Shown: positions 8,509-19,143, counted from the first letter of the stretch. The stretch is 51,705 nt of DNA from an uncultured SAR86 cluster bacterium (GCA_902605935.1 CACLEI010000008.1:1-51705); one strand, 5' to 3'. Notes: a model not told the origin generated them from the letters alone. Translations and numbers: made by a program.

Positions 8509-11052
8509 ATGGGTGAAATTGCTGCTAAGGAAATTGTTCCTGTAGACATAGGACAAGAGCTCAAACAATCTTATCTTGATTACGCCATGAGCGTAATTGT
8601 AGGCAGAGCCTTGCCAGATGCGAGAGATGGATTAAAACCTGTCCATCGCAGAGTCCTCTATGCAATGCATGTCTTGAATAATGATTTCGGTAGACCGCAT
8701 AAGAAGTCAGCCAGAATAGTTGGAGATGTCATTGGTAAATATCATCCTCACGGAGATAGTGCAGCTTACGAAACTATTGTAAGAATGGCTCAATGGTGGT
8801 CTCTGAGATATCCCTTAGTAGACGGACAAGGAAATTTTGGATCTATGGATGGAGATGGACCAGCCGCACAAAGGTATACAGAAGTAAGAATGGCCAGAAT
8901 ATCTCAGGAGTTATTGGCAGATCTTGAAAAGGAAACAGTAAACTATGTAGAAAATTACGATGGCACTGAAATGATGCCAGAAGTTTTACCCACAAAGATT
9001 CCAAATATGCTCGTGAATGGTTCTGCTGGAATCGCTGTTGGGATGGCTACAAATATGGCACCTCATAATTTGAATGAGTCTTTGTCTGCTTGTTTAGCCT
9101 ACATAGACAACCCAGAAATTTCAGTTCAAGAGCTAATGGAATTCATGCCTGGACCAGATTTTCCTACAGGAGCAATCATTAATGGTAAGGCTGGAATCGT
9201 AAGTGCTTACGAAACAGGTAGAGGGCGAGTAAAAATAAGAGCTAAAACTGAATTTGAAGATGAAGAAAAGGATAAGGCGAAAATTATTATTACTGAGATG
9301 CCCTATCAAGTAGTAAAAGCCAGATTGATTGAAAAAATAGCCGAGCTTTCTAGGGATAAAAAGTTAGAGGGCATAAGGGATATAAGAGATGAATCTGACA
9401 AGGATGGAATTAGGGTGGTCATTGAACTGAAATCAGGTCAAATTCCAGATGTAGTTCTCAATAATCTATATTCTCAAACTCAGATGCAAACTGTTTTTGG
9501 TATTAATAATGTTGCGTTAATTGATGGAGAACCAAAGTTACTGAATCTTAAATCAATACTTTCAGTTTTCTTCAACCATAGAAAAGAAGTTGTTTCTCGA
9601 AGGACATTTTTCGATTTAAGAAAAGCAAAAGAAAGAGGGCACATCTTAGAAGGTCTCACCATAGCATTGGCTAATATTGATGAGATGATAGACCTCATTA
9701 AGAAATCAAAAGAGGGATCCGAAGCAAAGAAGAAATTACTCTCAAAAAAATGGAAACCAGGAAAAATAACTGCAATGCTTGAAAAGGCTGGACCAGATGC
9801 TTGTAAAATTGATGTAACTGACAATTCTGTTGGTCTAATCGGAAGGACTTATCAATTATCCGAACAGCAAGCTCAAGCAATATTGGACATGAGATTGCAG
9901 AGGCTTACTGGCCTTGAGCAAGATAAGTTAATTAAAGAATACGAAGAAATAATAGATCACATAACATATTTGCTAGAAATACTTGGAGACTCTGAAAGAT
10001 TAATCGAGGTTGTTAAAGAGGAACTTTTGGAAGTTCAAGAGAAATATAAGGATGATAGACGAACTGAAATACAAGATTCAGCAGCAGATCTAACTGAAGC
10101 TGATCTGATTACTCCCGAAGATAGAGTGGTGACTATTTCTCATGAAGGTTATGCCAAAACTCAACCACTAGAGGAATATAGGGCACAGAGAAGAGGAGGA
10201 ACCGGAAAGACTGCAGCATCAGTTAAAGATGAAGATTTTGTTGAACAGCTATTAGTAGCAAATACACATACAACACTTCTATGCTTTTCTAACTTAGGAC
10301 AAGTTTACTGGTTAAAAGTATATGAGATTCCTTCTGCTGGACGTGCTGCGAAAGGTCGACCTCTAGTCAATCTTATACAACTCAGTGAGGGCGAGAGAAT
10401 AACAAGCATGGTGCCCGTGGAGGAATATGATGATCAGCATTTCATTTTAATGGCTACTCGCGCTGGGACAGTAAAAAAGACTGTATTAACAGAATTTCAA
10501 AATCAGAGAAAAGGCGGTAAAAGAGCAATAACTTTAGAAGATGATGATGAGCTTGTTGGAACTACTGTAACTGATGGTAGCAAATTTGTTATGTTGGTTA
10601 CTAATGCTGGGAAGGCAGCCCATTTTTCTGAAACAGAAGTAAGATCTATGGGAAGAACCGCTAAAGGAGTAAGAGGGATCAAGCTGGAAAAAGAACAGCA
10701 TGTAATTTCCTTAATAATTCCAGAGGAAGAGGCTAGCATCTTTACAGTAAGCGAAAACGGATATGGAAAACGTTCAAAATCTATTGACTTCAGAAAAACT
10801 AGGCGAGGAGCCAAAGGAGTTATTGCAATGCAAATCTCTGAAAGAAATGGTCAGTTAATTGGAGCTGCGCAAGTCACAGAAGATGATGAATTAATGCTCA
10901 TATCCGATAAAGGTATGTTGGTTAGAACCAGAGTGTCGGAGGTGAATATTATTGGAAGAAATACCCAAGGCGTTACCGTGATTAGATTAAAAGATTCAGA
11001 AAAGTTAATTAGCATTGCTCCTATAAGTGAAGAGTTCATAGGAGATGAATAA
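8509..11052 (+). CDS. gyrA: DNA gyrase subunit A
   Basis: Breakage-reunion subunit of DNA gyrase. The quinolone-determining region is visible with Ser84 and Glu88 (E. coli Ser83 and Asp87 equivalents) in HGDSAAYE, and the catalytic Tyr123 in QRYTEVRM. The C-terminal beta-pinwheel contains the GyrA-box QRRGGTG near residues 560-566, which separates gyrase from topoisomerase IV ParC. The length of 847 residues is normal, with a short acidic tail. Its stop overlaps the serC start (TAATG). The gyrA-serC junction is conserved in Pseudomonas. Confidence 0.97.
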   Translation: MGEIAAKEIVPVDIGQELKQSYLDYAMSVIVGRALPDARDGLKPVHRRVLYAMHVLNNDFGRPHKKSARIVGDVIGKYHPHGDSAAYETIVRMAQWWSLRYPLVDGQGNFGSMDGDGPAAQRYTEVRMARISQELLADLEKETVNYVENYDGTEMMPEVLPTKIPNMLVNGSAGIAVGMATNMAPHNLNESLSACLAYIDNPEISVQELMEFMPGPDFPTGAIINGKAGIVSAYETGRGRVKIRAKTEFEDEEKDKAKIIITEMPYQVVKARLIEKIAELSRDKKLEGIRDIRDESDKDGIRVVIELKSGQIPDVVLNNLYSQTQMQTVFGINNVALIDGEPKLLNLKSILSVFFNHRKEVVSRRTFFDLRKAKERGHILEGLTIALANIDEMIDLIKKSKEGSEAKKKLLSKKWKPGKITAMLEKAGPDACKIDVTDNSVGLIGRTYQLSEQQAQAILDMRLQRLTGLEQDKLIKEYEEIIDHITYLLEILGDSERLIEVVKEELLEVQEKYKDDRRTEIQDSAADLTEADLITPEDRVVTISHEGYAKTQPLEEYRAQRRGGTGKTAASVKDEDFVEQLLVANTHTTLLCFSNLGQVYWLKVYEIPSAGRAAKGRPLVNLIQLSEGERITSMVPVEEYDDQHFILMATRAGTVKKTVLTEFQNQRKGGKRAITLEDDDELVGTTVTDGSKFVMLVTNAGKAAHFSETEVRSMGRTAKGVRGIKLEKEQHVISLIIPEEEASIFTVSENGYGKRSKSIDFRKTRRGAKGVIAMQISERNGQLIGAAQVTEDDELMLISDKGMLVRTRVSEVNIIGRNTQGVTVIRLKDSEKLISIAPISEEFIGDE

Positions 11053-12131
11053 TGCCAAGAAAATTTAATTTTGGTGCAGGTCCGGCAACAATGCCGGAAT
11101 CTGTTTTAACAGAGGTTCAAGAAGAGCTTTTAGATTGGAATGGTCTTGGATTGTCTGTAATGGAAATAAGTCACAGAAGTCCAGAGTTCATAGAAATTGC
11201 TAAACAAGCAGAAAGTGACTTTCGAGATTTATTATCTATTTCTGACGAGTATGCTGTGTTATTCACACATGGTGGAGCAACCATGCAAAATGCTATGGTA
11301 CCTTTAAATTTAGCATCTCCGGAGGGTAATGTTGATTATGTAAATAGTGGACACTGGGCCAAACGTTCAATCAAAGAGGCCGAAAGATATACAAATGTCA
11401 ATATCGCAGCTACGTCTGAAGAAGAAGATTTTAAATACTTTCCTGCTCAAGATTCTTGGATATTTTCTGATAATTCATCTTATGTGCATTACACCCCTAA
11501 TGAAACCATTGGTGGTTTGTGTTTAAGAACATTGCATGACTGTGAGATACCTGTTGTAGCTGATTATTCTTCAGGTATTCTTTCTGAACCGATTGATGTA
11601 AGTAAATTCTCTTTAATTTATGGAGGAGCTCAAAAAAATATTGGTCCCTCGGGCCTCGGTTTTGTGATTGTAAAGAAAGATTTATTGGGAAAGGCGCAAT
11701 CCATTACCCCCAATCTTCTAAATTACACCCTAATTAATGAAGGCGAGTCTATGTCCAATACTCCTCCAACTTTTGCTTGGTATGTTGCTGGTAAAGTATT
11801 TAAATGGCTTAAATCCATGGGAGGAGTCGAAGCTATTTCTATAATAAATAATAGAAAAGCCAACAAGTTATATGACTATATTGATTCTTCAGATTTCTAT
11901 TCAAATAATATCAATATAGAAAATAGATCGATTATGAATGTTCCCTTTTTACTGGGGAATGAAGATTTAAATGATAAGTTCCTTGAGTTTTCTAAAGAAG
12001 CTGGTTTGTTGGCTTTGAAGGGTCACAGATCTGTTGGAGGCATGAGAGCTAGTATATACAATGGTCTTCCTGAAGAAGCAGTAGATGCTTTAATTGAATT
12101 CATGGACTTCTTTCAAAAAGAATATAGTTAA
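11052..12131 (+). CDS. serC: Phosphoserine aminotransferase
   Basis: PLP enzyme converting 3-phosphohydroxypyruvate to 3-phosphoserine for serine synthesis; it also serves pyridoxal phosphate synthesis. The N-terminus has the family pattern NFGAGPATMP. The PLP-binding Lys195 lies in GGAQKNIGPSG and the C-terminal GHRSVGGMRASIYN motif is characteristic. Length of 359 residues is normal. The start overlaps the gyrA stop, and pheA follows after six bases. Confidence 0.96.
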   Translation: MPRKFNFGAGPATMPESVLTEVQEELLDWNGLGLSVMEISHRSPEFIEIAKQAESDFRDLLSISDEYAVLFTHGGATMQNAMVPLNLASPEGNVDYVNSGHWAKRSIKEAERYTNVNIAATSEEEDFKYFPAQDSWIFSDNSSYVHYTPNETIGGLCLRTLHDCEIPVVADYSSGILSEPIDVSKFSLIYGGAQKNIGPSGLGFVIVKKDLLGKAQSITPNLLNYTLINEGESMSNTPPTFAWYVAGKVFKWLKSMGGVEAISIINNRKANKLYDYIDSSDFYSNNINIENRSIMNVPFLLGNEDLNDKFLEFSKEAGLLALKGHRSVGGMRASIYNGLPEEAVDALIEFMDFFQKEYS

Positions 12132-12137
12132 TTTGGG

Positions 12138-13214
12138 ATGTCTAAAAACAGCGATCTATCTAAAATCAGAGATAAAATTGACTCTCTTGATAACCAAATA
12201 CTATCTTTGCTAAATGAACGTGCAGAACTAGCTGTTCTAGCTGGGCAGGCTAAAGAAGATCCAATTAAATATAAACCCGCCAGAGAATCTTCAATTTTAA
12301 AGAGGGTATTAGATTTAAATGAAGGACCTTTGGAGTCAGAACAAGTCAAAAATGTTTTTAATGAGATAATTTCGAGTTGCAGATCAACTGAATCAACTTT
12401 CTCAATATCTTATTTAGGCCCAGAAGGGACATTTTCAGAATCAGCGCTTCAAGGCCAATTTGGTAAATCAGTGGACAAGATACCTCAAGAGACCATACGC
12501 TCGATTTTTGAATCTGTTGATCGTGGAGAATCTGATTTTGGTATTGTGCCAATAGAAAACTCTACTGAAGGATCTGTTAATTCCACTTTGGATTGTCTAA
12601 GCGAGTTTAATCTTAAAATTTGTGGCGAGATAGAAATGGAAATCCATCACAATCTACTGGGGCATAACAAACCATTGCCTAAAAATGGATTTGAGATTCA
12701 TGCTCATGAACAAACTCTCGGACAATGCAGAGCATGGTTAGAGTCTTATTGTCCAGAAGTCAAATTAGTCAGTGTAAGTAGTAATGCGCAAGCAGCATCA
12801 AATGTCAAAGAAGATAATACAGTCATTGCTATTGCAGGAGAACTCGCTGCAAAGAAATATGGTTTAGATATTCTTAGTAAGAATATTGAAGACTATTCGA
12901 GCAATACAACACGTTTTTTAACTATAGGTAATATAGAATCGGGACAAACTGATTCTGATAAAACATCTATTATGGCTACCACTAAGAATGAAGAGGGTGC
13001 TCTCTATTCTTTATTGGAGCCCTTTAATAAATTAAATGTTAACTTGTATCATTTGACCTATAGACCTTCAAAAGTGAACAAATGGCAGTATTCATTCTTT
13101 ATAGATTTTGATGGACATAAAGACGATGACCTCTTAAAAGAATTATTATCAAGCCTAGCCAACAAGGAAATCGAAGTAAAGATTCTTGGCTCTTACCCCA
13201 AATCATTAGGTTAA
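12138..13214 (+). CDS. pheA: Bifunctional chorismate mutase/prephenate dehydratase
   Basis: Converts chorismate to prephenate and then phenylpyruvate. Residues ~1-85 form an AroQ-type chorismate mutase (KIRDKIDSLDNQIL pattern). Residues ~92-270 form the dehydratase with YLGPEGTFSE, the substrate loop NSTEGSVN and the catalytic TRF motif. Residues ~275-358 form an ACT regulatory domain starting at GALYSLLEPF. The usual ESRP or ETRP motif of the phenylalanine site reads TYRP here (bases 13056-13067), so feedback sensing may be altered. The gene sits between serC and hisC as in Pseudomonas. Confidence 0.95.
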   Translation: MSKNSDLSKIRDKIDSLDNQILSLLNERAELAVLAGQAKEDPIKYKPARESSILKRVLDLNEGPLESEQVKNVFNEIISSCRSTESTFSISYLGPEGTFSESALQGQFGKSVDKIPQETIRSIFESVDRGESDFGIVPIENSTEGSVNSTLDCLSEFNLKICGEIEMEIHHNLLGHNKPLPKNGFEIHAHEQTLGQCRAWLESYCPEVKLVSVSSNAQAASNVKEDNTVIAIAGELAAKKYGLDILSKNIEDYSSNTTRFLTIGNIESGQTDSDKTSIMATTKNEEGALYSLLEPFNKLNVNLYHLTYRPSKVNKWQYSFFIDFDGHKDDDLLKELLSSLANKEIEVKILGSYPKSLG

Positions 13215-13217
13215 TTT

Positions 13218-14306
13218 ATGGATTTAAAAAAATTAGTCAACAAAGGAGTAGATAGTCTCAGTCCTTATGAACCTGGCAAGCCAATTGAAGATCTAGAAAG
13301 GGAAATTGGAATAAAGAATGCAATCAAACTAGCCAGTAATGAGAATCCCATAGGCCCTAGTCCAAAGGTTTTGCAGTCAATAGATGTAATATTGAAAGAA
13401 ACCCATAGGTATCCTGATGGTAATGCTACTAGGCTGAAAGACAGTATTGCTAAAAAATTTAATACTTCACCTAATCAAGTAACAATCGGTAATGGATCTA
13501 ATGACATAATCGAGTTTATTGCCCGAAGTTTTTTAGGATCTGACGATAGTGCTATTTATTCAGAACATGCATTTGCTGTTTATCCATTAGTAGTGAAAGC
13601 TGTTGGAGCAAAAGGAATTGAAGTTCCGGCTAAGGATTTTTCTCATGATCTGGAAGCGATGCTTAATGCCATAGAGGAAAATACAAAATTAATCTTTATA
13701 GCTAATCCCAATAATCCAACTGGTTCTTTTGTTGATCTTGATGAGTTGCTAGATTTTTTAGAAAAAGTGCCTGAAGATATAATAGTGTTATTAGATCAAG
13801 CTTATTATGACTATTCTTCGTTTGAAACTAGAGATGCTGATTTTGATATCTTAAAAAAATTTCCAAATCTCGTAATGAGTAGGAGTTTTTCTAAAGCTTA
13901 CGGTCTTGCCGGATTTAGAGTTGGCTACTCTGTTTCATCAGAAGACATGGCTAATTACCTTAATAGAGTTAGACAACCATTTAATGCTAATTCACTTGCT
14001 CTATATGCTGCAGAGAAAGCTTTGGAAGATGACGAATATATGAATCAATGTCTTCAACTCAACTCTGAGCAAAAGAAAGTACTTTATGAGGGTCTTAATT
14101 CTCAAGGATACGAATATCTCCCCAGTAGAGCAAATTTTATATCCTTTGACTGCAAGAAAGATTCAAACGATGCCTTTAATAAATTACTTCATGAAGGAGT
14201 AATAGTTAGATCCTTGGGCGTATATAAAATGCCTAATTTCTTAAGAGTCTCCATAGGCTTGCCTGAAGAAAATCTTATTTTTCTAGAGAAATTAAAACTA
14301 ACTTAG
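13218..14306 (+). CDS. hisC: Histidinol-phosphate / aromatic aminotransferase
   Basis: PLP fold-type I aminotransferase. The LASNENPIGPSP start, the NPNNPTG motif and the PLP-binding Lys226 in SRSFSKAYGLAGFRVGY are typical of HisC. Length of 362 residues is normal. Location between pheA and tyrA suggests that it may act as the aromatic aminotransferase, as proposed for hisC copies in the equivalent locus of other gammaproteobacteria. The sequence alone cannot separate the two substrates, and whether this genome has a second hisC is not visible. Confidence 0.9.
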   Translation: MDLKKLVNKGVDSLSPYEPGKPIEDLEREIGIKNAIKLASNENPIGPSPKVLQSIDVILKETHRYPDGNATRLKDSIAKKFNTSPNQVTIGNGSNDIIEFIARSFLGSDDSAIYSEHAFAVYPLVVKAVGAKGIEVPAKDFSHDLEAMLNAIEENTKLIFIANPNNPTGSFVDLDELLDFLEKVPEDIIVLLDQAYYDYSSFETRDADFDILKKFPNLVMSRSFSKAYGLAGFRVGYSVSSEDMANYLNRVRQPFNANSLALYAAEKALEDDEYMNQCLQLNSEQKKVLYEGLNSQGYEYLPSRANFISFDCKKDSNDAFNKLLHEGVIVRSLGVYKMPNFLRVSIGLPEENLIFLEKLKLT

Positions 14307-14312
14307 AGTTAG

Positions 14313-15194
14313 ATGAGCAACATAAAAGAATTTGATAACATCTTAATTGTTGGTTTAGGTCTAATCGGCGGATCGATTGCGAAGAAAATCAAAGAGATTG
14401 ATTATTCAGCAAATGTATATGGGTTTGAAAAAAATCAAGAAATACTCAAAGAAGCAAACAAAAAAGGTCTCGTGACCAATGACAAAGAAATTGATCTTAA
14501 AAACTCTAAAAACCTATTAGTAATATTTTGCGTTCCAGTTTTGTCCTTCAAAAAGGCTTTGAACTCTGTTAAAAAACACTTACCTTCACAAAATATAATA
14601 TTTACTGACACTCTCAGTACAAAAACTGAAATTTTTAATTCCCTGTCAGATGAGTTTAGTGACATTCTAGGAAGCTTTGTTTTATCCCATCCAATCGCAG
14701 GTTCTGAAAAAAGCAGCTTATACAATTCTAAGAAAGGCCTATTTGAAAAGAAAGTGGTCGTAATTTCACCTCACGAAAAAAATAATCAGAATGATATCGA
14801 TAAAGTCATTAATTTTTGGAGATTGCTAGGATCATCTTCAAAGATTCTTTCCTATAAAGATCATGACTTTTTGTTCTCTAAAACAAGTCATTTGCCACAT
14901 GTAATATCTTACTCTCTAACTGAAAGCTTATTTAGAGATTTAGGTGATAAAACTTTTGATTTCTCTGGTGGAAGCCTGGAGGATTACACTCGTATCGCAT
15001 CAAGCGATCCACATATGTGGAAAGATATTATGATTTCTAATCATCAAAATATCTTAGATTCCATAGAAGATTTTGAAGAAAGTCTTACAAATTTAAAGGT
15101 TCTAATTAAGAAAAAAGATGAGAAAGCGCTAATTGATTACTTTAACAGAGTAAAGACATTAAGAGATAATTCAGTCAAATCCGATGAACTTTAA
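14313..15194 (+). CDS. tyrA: Prephenate dehydrogenase
   Basis: NAD(P)-dependent oxidative decarboxylation of prephenate (or arogenate) toward tyrosine. The dinucleotide-binding motif GLGLIGGS is at residues 14-21. The conserved SHPIAGSE motif and the HLPHVISYSL segment mark the family, and FSGGSLEDYTRIASSDP is the usual C-terminal helix region. At 293 residues it carries no ACT domain. In Pseudomonas the tyrA and aroA domains are encoded as one long protein; here they are two genes overlapping by 11 bases in different frames. Confidence 0.93.
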   Translation: MSNIKEFDNILIVGLGLIGGSIAKKIKEIDYSANVYGFEKNQEILKEANKKGLVTNDKEIDLKNSKNLLVIFCVPVLSFKKALNSVKKHLPSQNIIFTDTLSTKTEIFNSLSDEFSDILGSFVLSHPIAGSEKSSLYNSKKGLFEKKVVVISPHEKNNQNDIDKVINFWRLLGSSSKILSYKDHDFLFSKTSHLPHVISYSLTESLFRDLGDKTFDFSGGSLEDYTRIASSDPHMWKDIMISNHQNILDSIEDFEESLTNLKVLIKKKDEKALIDYFNRVKTLRDNSVKSDEL

Positions 15195-16518
15195 AGTTAA
15201 GAAAGGAAAGGGTGTGAGGGGTGAAATAACAATTCCCGGGGATAAGTCTATATCTCATAGGTCCATAATGTGTTCATCTCTAGCAGAAGGCAAATCAAAA
15301 ATCTATGGATTCTTAGAAGGAGAAGATTGTTTAGCCACTAAACTTGCCTTCCAAGACATGGGTATTAATTTTGAGACAAATAATGATGAAATAGTAGTTC
15401 ATGGTTCAGGCTTATATGGATTGAAGGAACCAAAAAAAGAAATTAATTTGGGAAACTCTGGAACATCTATTAGGCTGTTAAGTGGAATATTATCTGCCCA
15501 GAAGTTTTCTTCAACTCTTATAGGAGATGAGTCTTTATCATCTAGACCTATGAATAGAATCATAGAACCCCTGTCTCTGATGGGCGCAAATATCAAGTCT
15601 CAAAACTCTGGAAGACCGCCTTTAGAGATTGGAAAGTCAGATATGCTAAATTCAATAAACTACGACCTTCCTATTGCGAGCGCTCAAGTGAAATCAAGTA
15701 TTTTATTTGCAAGTCTTTACTCTGAAGGAAAGACGATTGTAAGAGAGAAACAAACAACTCGTAACCATACAGAAATAATGTTCAAGCAATTTGGAGTACC
15801 TTTGAGTATTCAAGATACAGATGATGGAAAAAATATAGAAATGCTTTCTCCATCAAGATTAAAAAGTACTGAAATTGATATTCCGGGAGACTTCTCTTCT
15901 GCAGCATTCTTTATTTTGGCAGCATTAATAATCCCTAATTCAAATTTAACAATTAAAAATGTAGGTATGAATGAAACTCGTATAGCATTATTAAATGCTT
16001 TTCAGGAAATGGGTGCTGAAATAGATATTATTAACAAAACTAGAGAATTTGAACCCCGCGCTGATTTAAAAGTTAAATTCTCAAAACTAAAAGGTATAAA
16101 TCTTGATACTAAGTTAGTACCTAATTTGATAGATGAATTACCGGCCTTCTTTGTTGCTGCGGCAATGTCATCTGGTTCAACTGCCGTAAGAGATGCTGAA
16201 GAATTAAGGCATAAAGAATCTGACAGACTAGAAGCTATGGGAGATGTACTCAAATCACTTGGTGTGGATTTTAATATGTATCAAGATGGAATGGATATAA
16301 ATGGTTTCGATAACAATAATACTTTCAGTTCTTACACAGGAGGAAAAATAGAATCTTTCGGTGATCACAGAATAGCGATGTCTTCTGCAATTGCATGCAG
16401 TCTCTTCGATCAGGAATCACTTGTTTTAAATACTGATAATGTAAATACCTCATTTCCAACATTTTTAACGATTGCAGATCAAGTAGGCCTAAATATCAGT
16501 TTAGAGGAAAGTTCATGA
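15184..16518 (+). CDS. aroA: 3-phosphoshikimate 1-carboxyvinyltransferase (EPSP synthase)
   Basis: Shikimate-pathway enzyme joining shikimate-3-phosphate and phosphoenolpyruvate. DKSISHR (residues 20-26) and LRHKESDR are the substrate-binding signatures, with the catalytic acid in DELPAFF. The loop usually written GNAGT reads GNSGTSIRLLSG (residues 90-101), closer to the form I recall from Bacillus and cyanobacteria than from enterobacteria. Length of 444 residues is normal. The start lies inside the end of tyrA, and the stop overlaps cmk by four bases (ATGA), so the three are likely co-translated. Confidence 0.95.
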   Translation: MNFKVKKGKGVRGEITIPGDKSISHRSIMCSSLAEGKSKIYGFLEGEDCLATKLAFQDMGINFETNNDEIVVHGSGLYGLKEPKKEINLGNSGTSIRLLSGILSAQKFSSTLIGDESLSSRPMNRIIEPLSLMGANIKSQNSGRPPLEIGKSDMLNSINYDLPIASAQVKSSILFASLYSEGKTIVREKQTTRNHTEIMFKQFGVPLSIQDTDDGKNIEMLSPSRLKSTEIDIPGDFSSAAFFILAALIIPNSNLTIKNVGMNETRIALLNAFQEMGAEIDIINKTREFEPRADLKVKFSKLKGINLDTKLVPNLIDELPAFFVAAAMSSGSTAVRDAEELRHKESDRLEAMGDVLKSLGVDFNMYQDGMDINGFDNNNTFSSYTGGKIESFGDHRIAMSSAIACSLFDQESLVLNTDNVNTSFPTFLTIADQVGLNISLEESS

Positions 16519-17177
16519 TACCAGTTATAACAATTGATGGTCCGAGTGGTGCAGGTAAAGGAACAATTGCCCAGATGCTAGCACTTGAACTGAATTGGAA
16601 TATTTTAGATAGCGGAGCTTTATATCGAACATTAGCTTTTTTTATGAAGGAAAATACTATCAATTTAAATAATTTCGAAGAAAATCGAAATTTATTAAAA
16701 GAAAGATTTAGAGTTTCATTTGATCCAGGAACACCAGGCGAGCCTGTGAAAGTTATGTTTGAAAATAAGGACATTACATCGATAGTAAGAACAGAAGAGA
16801 TGGCTAAATTAACTTCTACTTTAGCTGCAGAACCTGTGATAAGAGATTTTATTAAGCCCTGTCAAAGAGATTTTATGAAGTTACCTGGCTTGGTTGCAGA
16901 TGGAAGAGACATGGGTACTGTCATTTTTACCGATGCAAAATATAAAATCTTTCTAACAGCTTCTGCAGAAGAAAGAGCTAAAAGAAGACAAACACAGTTG
17001 AAAAGACAAGGTTTGGAGGTTAACATGCGATCCCTTTTACAAGAGTTAAAGGAGAGGGATCGTAAAGATACGGAAAGAGAACATTCGCCGTTATTTCCCG
17101 CTGAAGACTCTGTGTTAATTGATACAAGTAATTTAAACCCTGAAGGAGTGGTAAAGGAAATAAAAACTTACCTATAA
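16515..17177 (+). CDS. cmk: Cytidylate kinase
   Basis: Phosphorylates CMP and dCMP. The P-loop GPSGAGKGT is at residues 9-17, followed by DSGALYRTLA, which is specific to bacterial Cmk, and the DGRDMGTVIF motif. The family signature RRQ..L...G is visible near residues 157-166. Length of 220 residues is normal. It overlaps aroA by four bases and lies nine bases upstream of rpsA, the standard proteobacterial arrangement in which rpsA is often transcribed in part from within cmk. Confidence 0.95.
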   Translation: MIPVITIDGPSGAGKGTIAQMLALELNWNILDSGALYRTLAFFMKENTINLNNFEENRNLLKERFRVSFDPGTPGEPVKVMFENKDITSIVRTEEMAKLTSTLAAEPVIRDFIKPCQRDFMKLPGLVADGRDMGTVIFTDAKYKIFLTASAEERAKRRQTQLKRQGLEVNMRSLLQELKERDRKDTEREHSPLFPAEDSVLIDTSNLNPEGVVKEIKTYL

Positions 17178-17186
17178 AATAAAAAT

Positions 17187-18872
17187 ATGGCAGCAAGCTT
17201 TGAACAACTATTAGACGAGAATTTAAGTACGGTAATTATGAAACAGGGCAGTCTCGTGACTGGCATTGTGATAGACATTTTAGATAATCACGTAGTGGTT
17301 CATGTGGGATTAAAATCTGAAGCAGTGGTTCAAGTATCTGAATTCTATAATGAATCAGGAGAGCTGGAACTAGAAATAGGAGACGAAGTTCAGTTAACCC
17401 TTGAGGCTATTGAAGACGGTCATGGAAATACTCGTGTTTCAAGAGAAAAAGCTATAAAGCAAGAAGTTTGGAAGAGAATAGAAGAATCATTGGCTAACGA
17501 ATCCATCCTAAAGGGACTCATAACAGGTTCTGTAAAAGGAGGTATGACTGTTGATGTTCAGGGTATAAAGGCTTTTCTACCCGGATCATTAGCTGAAGTT
17601 ATGCCCACAAAAGATTTAGAACATTTAGTAGGAAACTACGAAGAATTTAAAGTAATCAAATTGGATAAAGATAAAAATAATGTTGTACTTTCAAGGAAAG
17701 CTGTAATTCAGGAAGCAAATTCTGAAGAGAGAGAAAAACTTCTCTCAACATTAGCCGAAGGCCAAGTCATTAAAGGAGTGGTTAAAAACTTAACAGATTA
17801 TGGAGCATTTGTTGATTTAGGTGGAATAGATGGACTTCTTCACATTACAGACATTTCTTGGAGTAGAATCAACCATCCCTCCGAGGCTATTAATATTGGA
17901 GAAAGGCTGGATGTAAAAATCATCAAATATGATGCTGAACAGAAGAAGGTTTCTCTTGGTGTGAAACAATTAATAGATGATCCTTGGGTTGGAATTGAAT
18001 CAAAATTTCCACTAAATACATCAGTTATGGCAAAAGTTACTAATCTTACTGACTACGGTTTTTTTGCAGAAATAGAACAGGGTGTTGAAGGCCTAGTTCA
18101 TGTTTCAGAAATAGATTGGACAAATAAGAATATTCATCCTTCTAAAGTGGTGCAATTGAATGATCAAGTAGAGGTCATGATTCTTGAAGTTGACGAAGAA
18201 AAGAGAAGAATATCCCTTGGATTAAAACAACTTAAGGAAAATCCTTGGCAAGTTTTTGCACATAAATATAAAGAAGGTGACAAAGTTACTGGTGCTATAA
18301 AATCCATAACAGATTTTGGAGCGTTTATTGAACTTGAAGGAGGAATAGATGGTTTAGTCCATCTTTCCGATATTTCTTGGGACGAAAGTGAAGAATCAGC
18401 AAGGTCCTTAAATAAAGGTGATGAAGTTGAAGCTCTTGTTTTATCCATCGAAGCTGAAAGAGAAAGAATTTCTCTAGGCATGAAACAACTTCTCTTTGAT
18501 CAGTTTGGTGACTTTACAGAATCTAACAAAAAAGGAAGTAGGGTCAATGCAGTTATCATCGGTTCATCGGAAGAAAGAGTTGAACTAAGACTCAGTGATG
18601 GTGTTAATGGATATCTTCCAATGAAAGATTATACTAATTCAATGTCTGACATTTCCCTGGAGGAAGGAAATAACATAGAAGTCGTCATTGCAAATGTAAA
18701 TCGAAAAGATAGAGAAATAATTCTTTCTTTAAGAGCACTGGAAAAACAAGACGAAAAAAGCGCCCTTCAAGATAATGCAAAAAAAAATAAAGAGATAGAA
18801 GAAGCAACAAAGTCTAATATCGGTGATCTAATTAAAGCTGAATTGCAAGATACTGATAAAGACGATGAATAA
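17187..18872 (+). CDS. rpsA: 30S ribosomal protein S1
   Basis: Binds mRNA leaders on the 30S subunit and is required for initiation on most mRNAs. Six S1 (OB-fold) repeats fit the length: the two N-terminal ones are divergent, and the later ones have the pattern G.V..ITDFGAFIEL.GG.DGLVH.SDIS (clearest near residues 190-260, 277-345 and 364-430). At 561 residues it matches the six-domain gammaproteobacterial form. The C-terminus is rich in Lys, Glu and Asp. The last codons overlap the ihfB start. Confidence 0.97.
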   Translation: MAASFEQLLDENLSTVIMKQGSLVTGIVIDILDNHVVVHVGLKSEAVVQVSEFYNESGELELEIGDEVQLTLEAIEDGHGNTRVSREKAIKQEVWKRIEESLANESILKGLITGSVKGGMTVDVQGIKAFLPGSLAEVMPTKDLEHLVGNYEEFKVIKLDKDKNNVVLSRKAVIQEANSEEREKLLSTLAEGQVIKGVVKNLTDYGAFVDLGGIDGLLHITDISWSRINHPSEAINIGERLDVKIIKYDAEQKKVSLGVKQLIDDPWVGIESKFPLNTSVMAKVTNLTDYGFFAEIEQGVEGLVHVSEIDWTNKNIHPSKVVQLNDQVEVMILEVDEEKRRISLGLKQLKENPWQVFAHKYKEGDKVTGAIKSITDFGAFIELEGGIDGLVHLSDISWDESEESARSLNKGDEVEALVLSIEAERERISLGMKQLLFDQFGDFTESNKKGSRVNAVIIGSSEERVELRLSDGVNGYLPMKDYTNSMSDISLEEGNNIEVVIANVNRKDREIILSLRALEKQDEKSALQDNAKKNKEIEEATKSNIGDLIKAELQDTDKDDE

Positions 18873-19143
18873 GTCTGATTTAGTAAAAAAACTATCTTCC
18901 AAGGAAAATTCACTCAATGAAGAAGATGTATATCTGTCTGTATCTCTGATTATTAAACTAATTACAGATACGCTAAATAATTCCAATAGGATTGAGGTTA
19001 GGAACTTTGGAACTTTCTCAACAAGACATAGAAGCCAGCGCGTTTCAAGAAATCCAAAAACTGGCACATCAATTTTAGTCGAATCTAAATTTTATCCTTA
19101 TTTCAGAGCATCCAAACACTTAAAAGAATCTTTAAACAAATAA
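18865..19143 (+). CDS. ihfB: Integration host factor subunit beta
   Basis: DNA-bending nucleoid protein of the HU/IHF family. The DNA-binding arm VRNFGTFSTRHRSQRVSRNP carries the conserved GTFS and RNPKTG elements, and the C-terminus matches IHF-beta (YPYFRASKHLKE). Length of 92 residues is typical. Position directly after rpsA, with an eight-base overlap, is the diagnostic location of ihfB in gammaproteobacteria and supports beta over alpha or HU. Confidence 0.93.
   Translation: MNKSDLVKKLSSKENSLNEEDVYLSVSLIIKLITDTLNNSNRIEVRNFGTFSTRHRSQRVSRNPKTGTSILVESKFYPYFRASKHLKESLNK

Noticed and set aside
8511-10209. Possible quinolone-resistance change in GyrA
   Set aside because: Ser84 is present and Glu88 for Asp is a conservative natural variant; nothing supports selected resistance.
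17187-18872. Internal repeats in rpsA as a possible repeat expansion
   Set aside because: These are the normal S1 domain repeats, and the length equals the usual six-domain protein.
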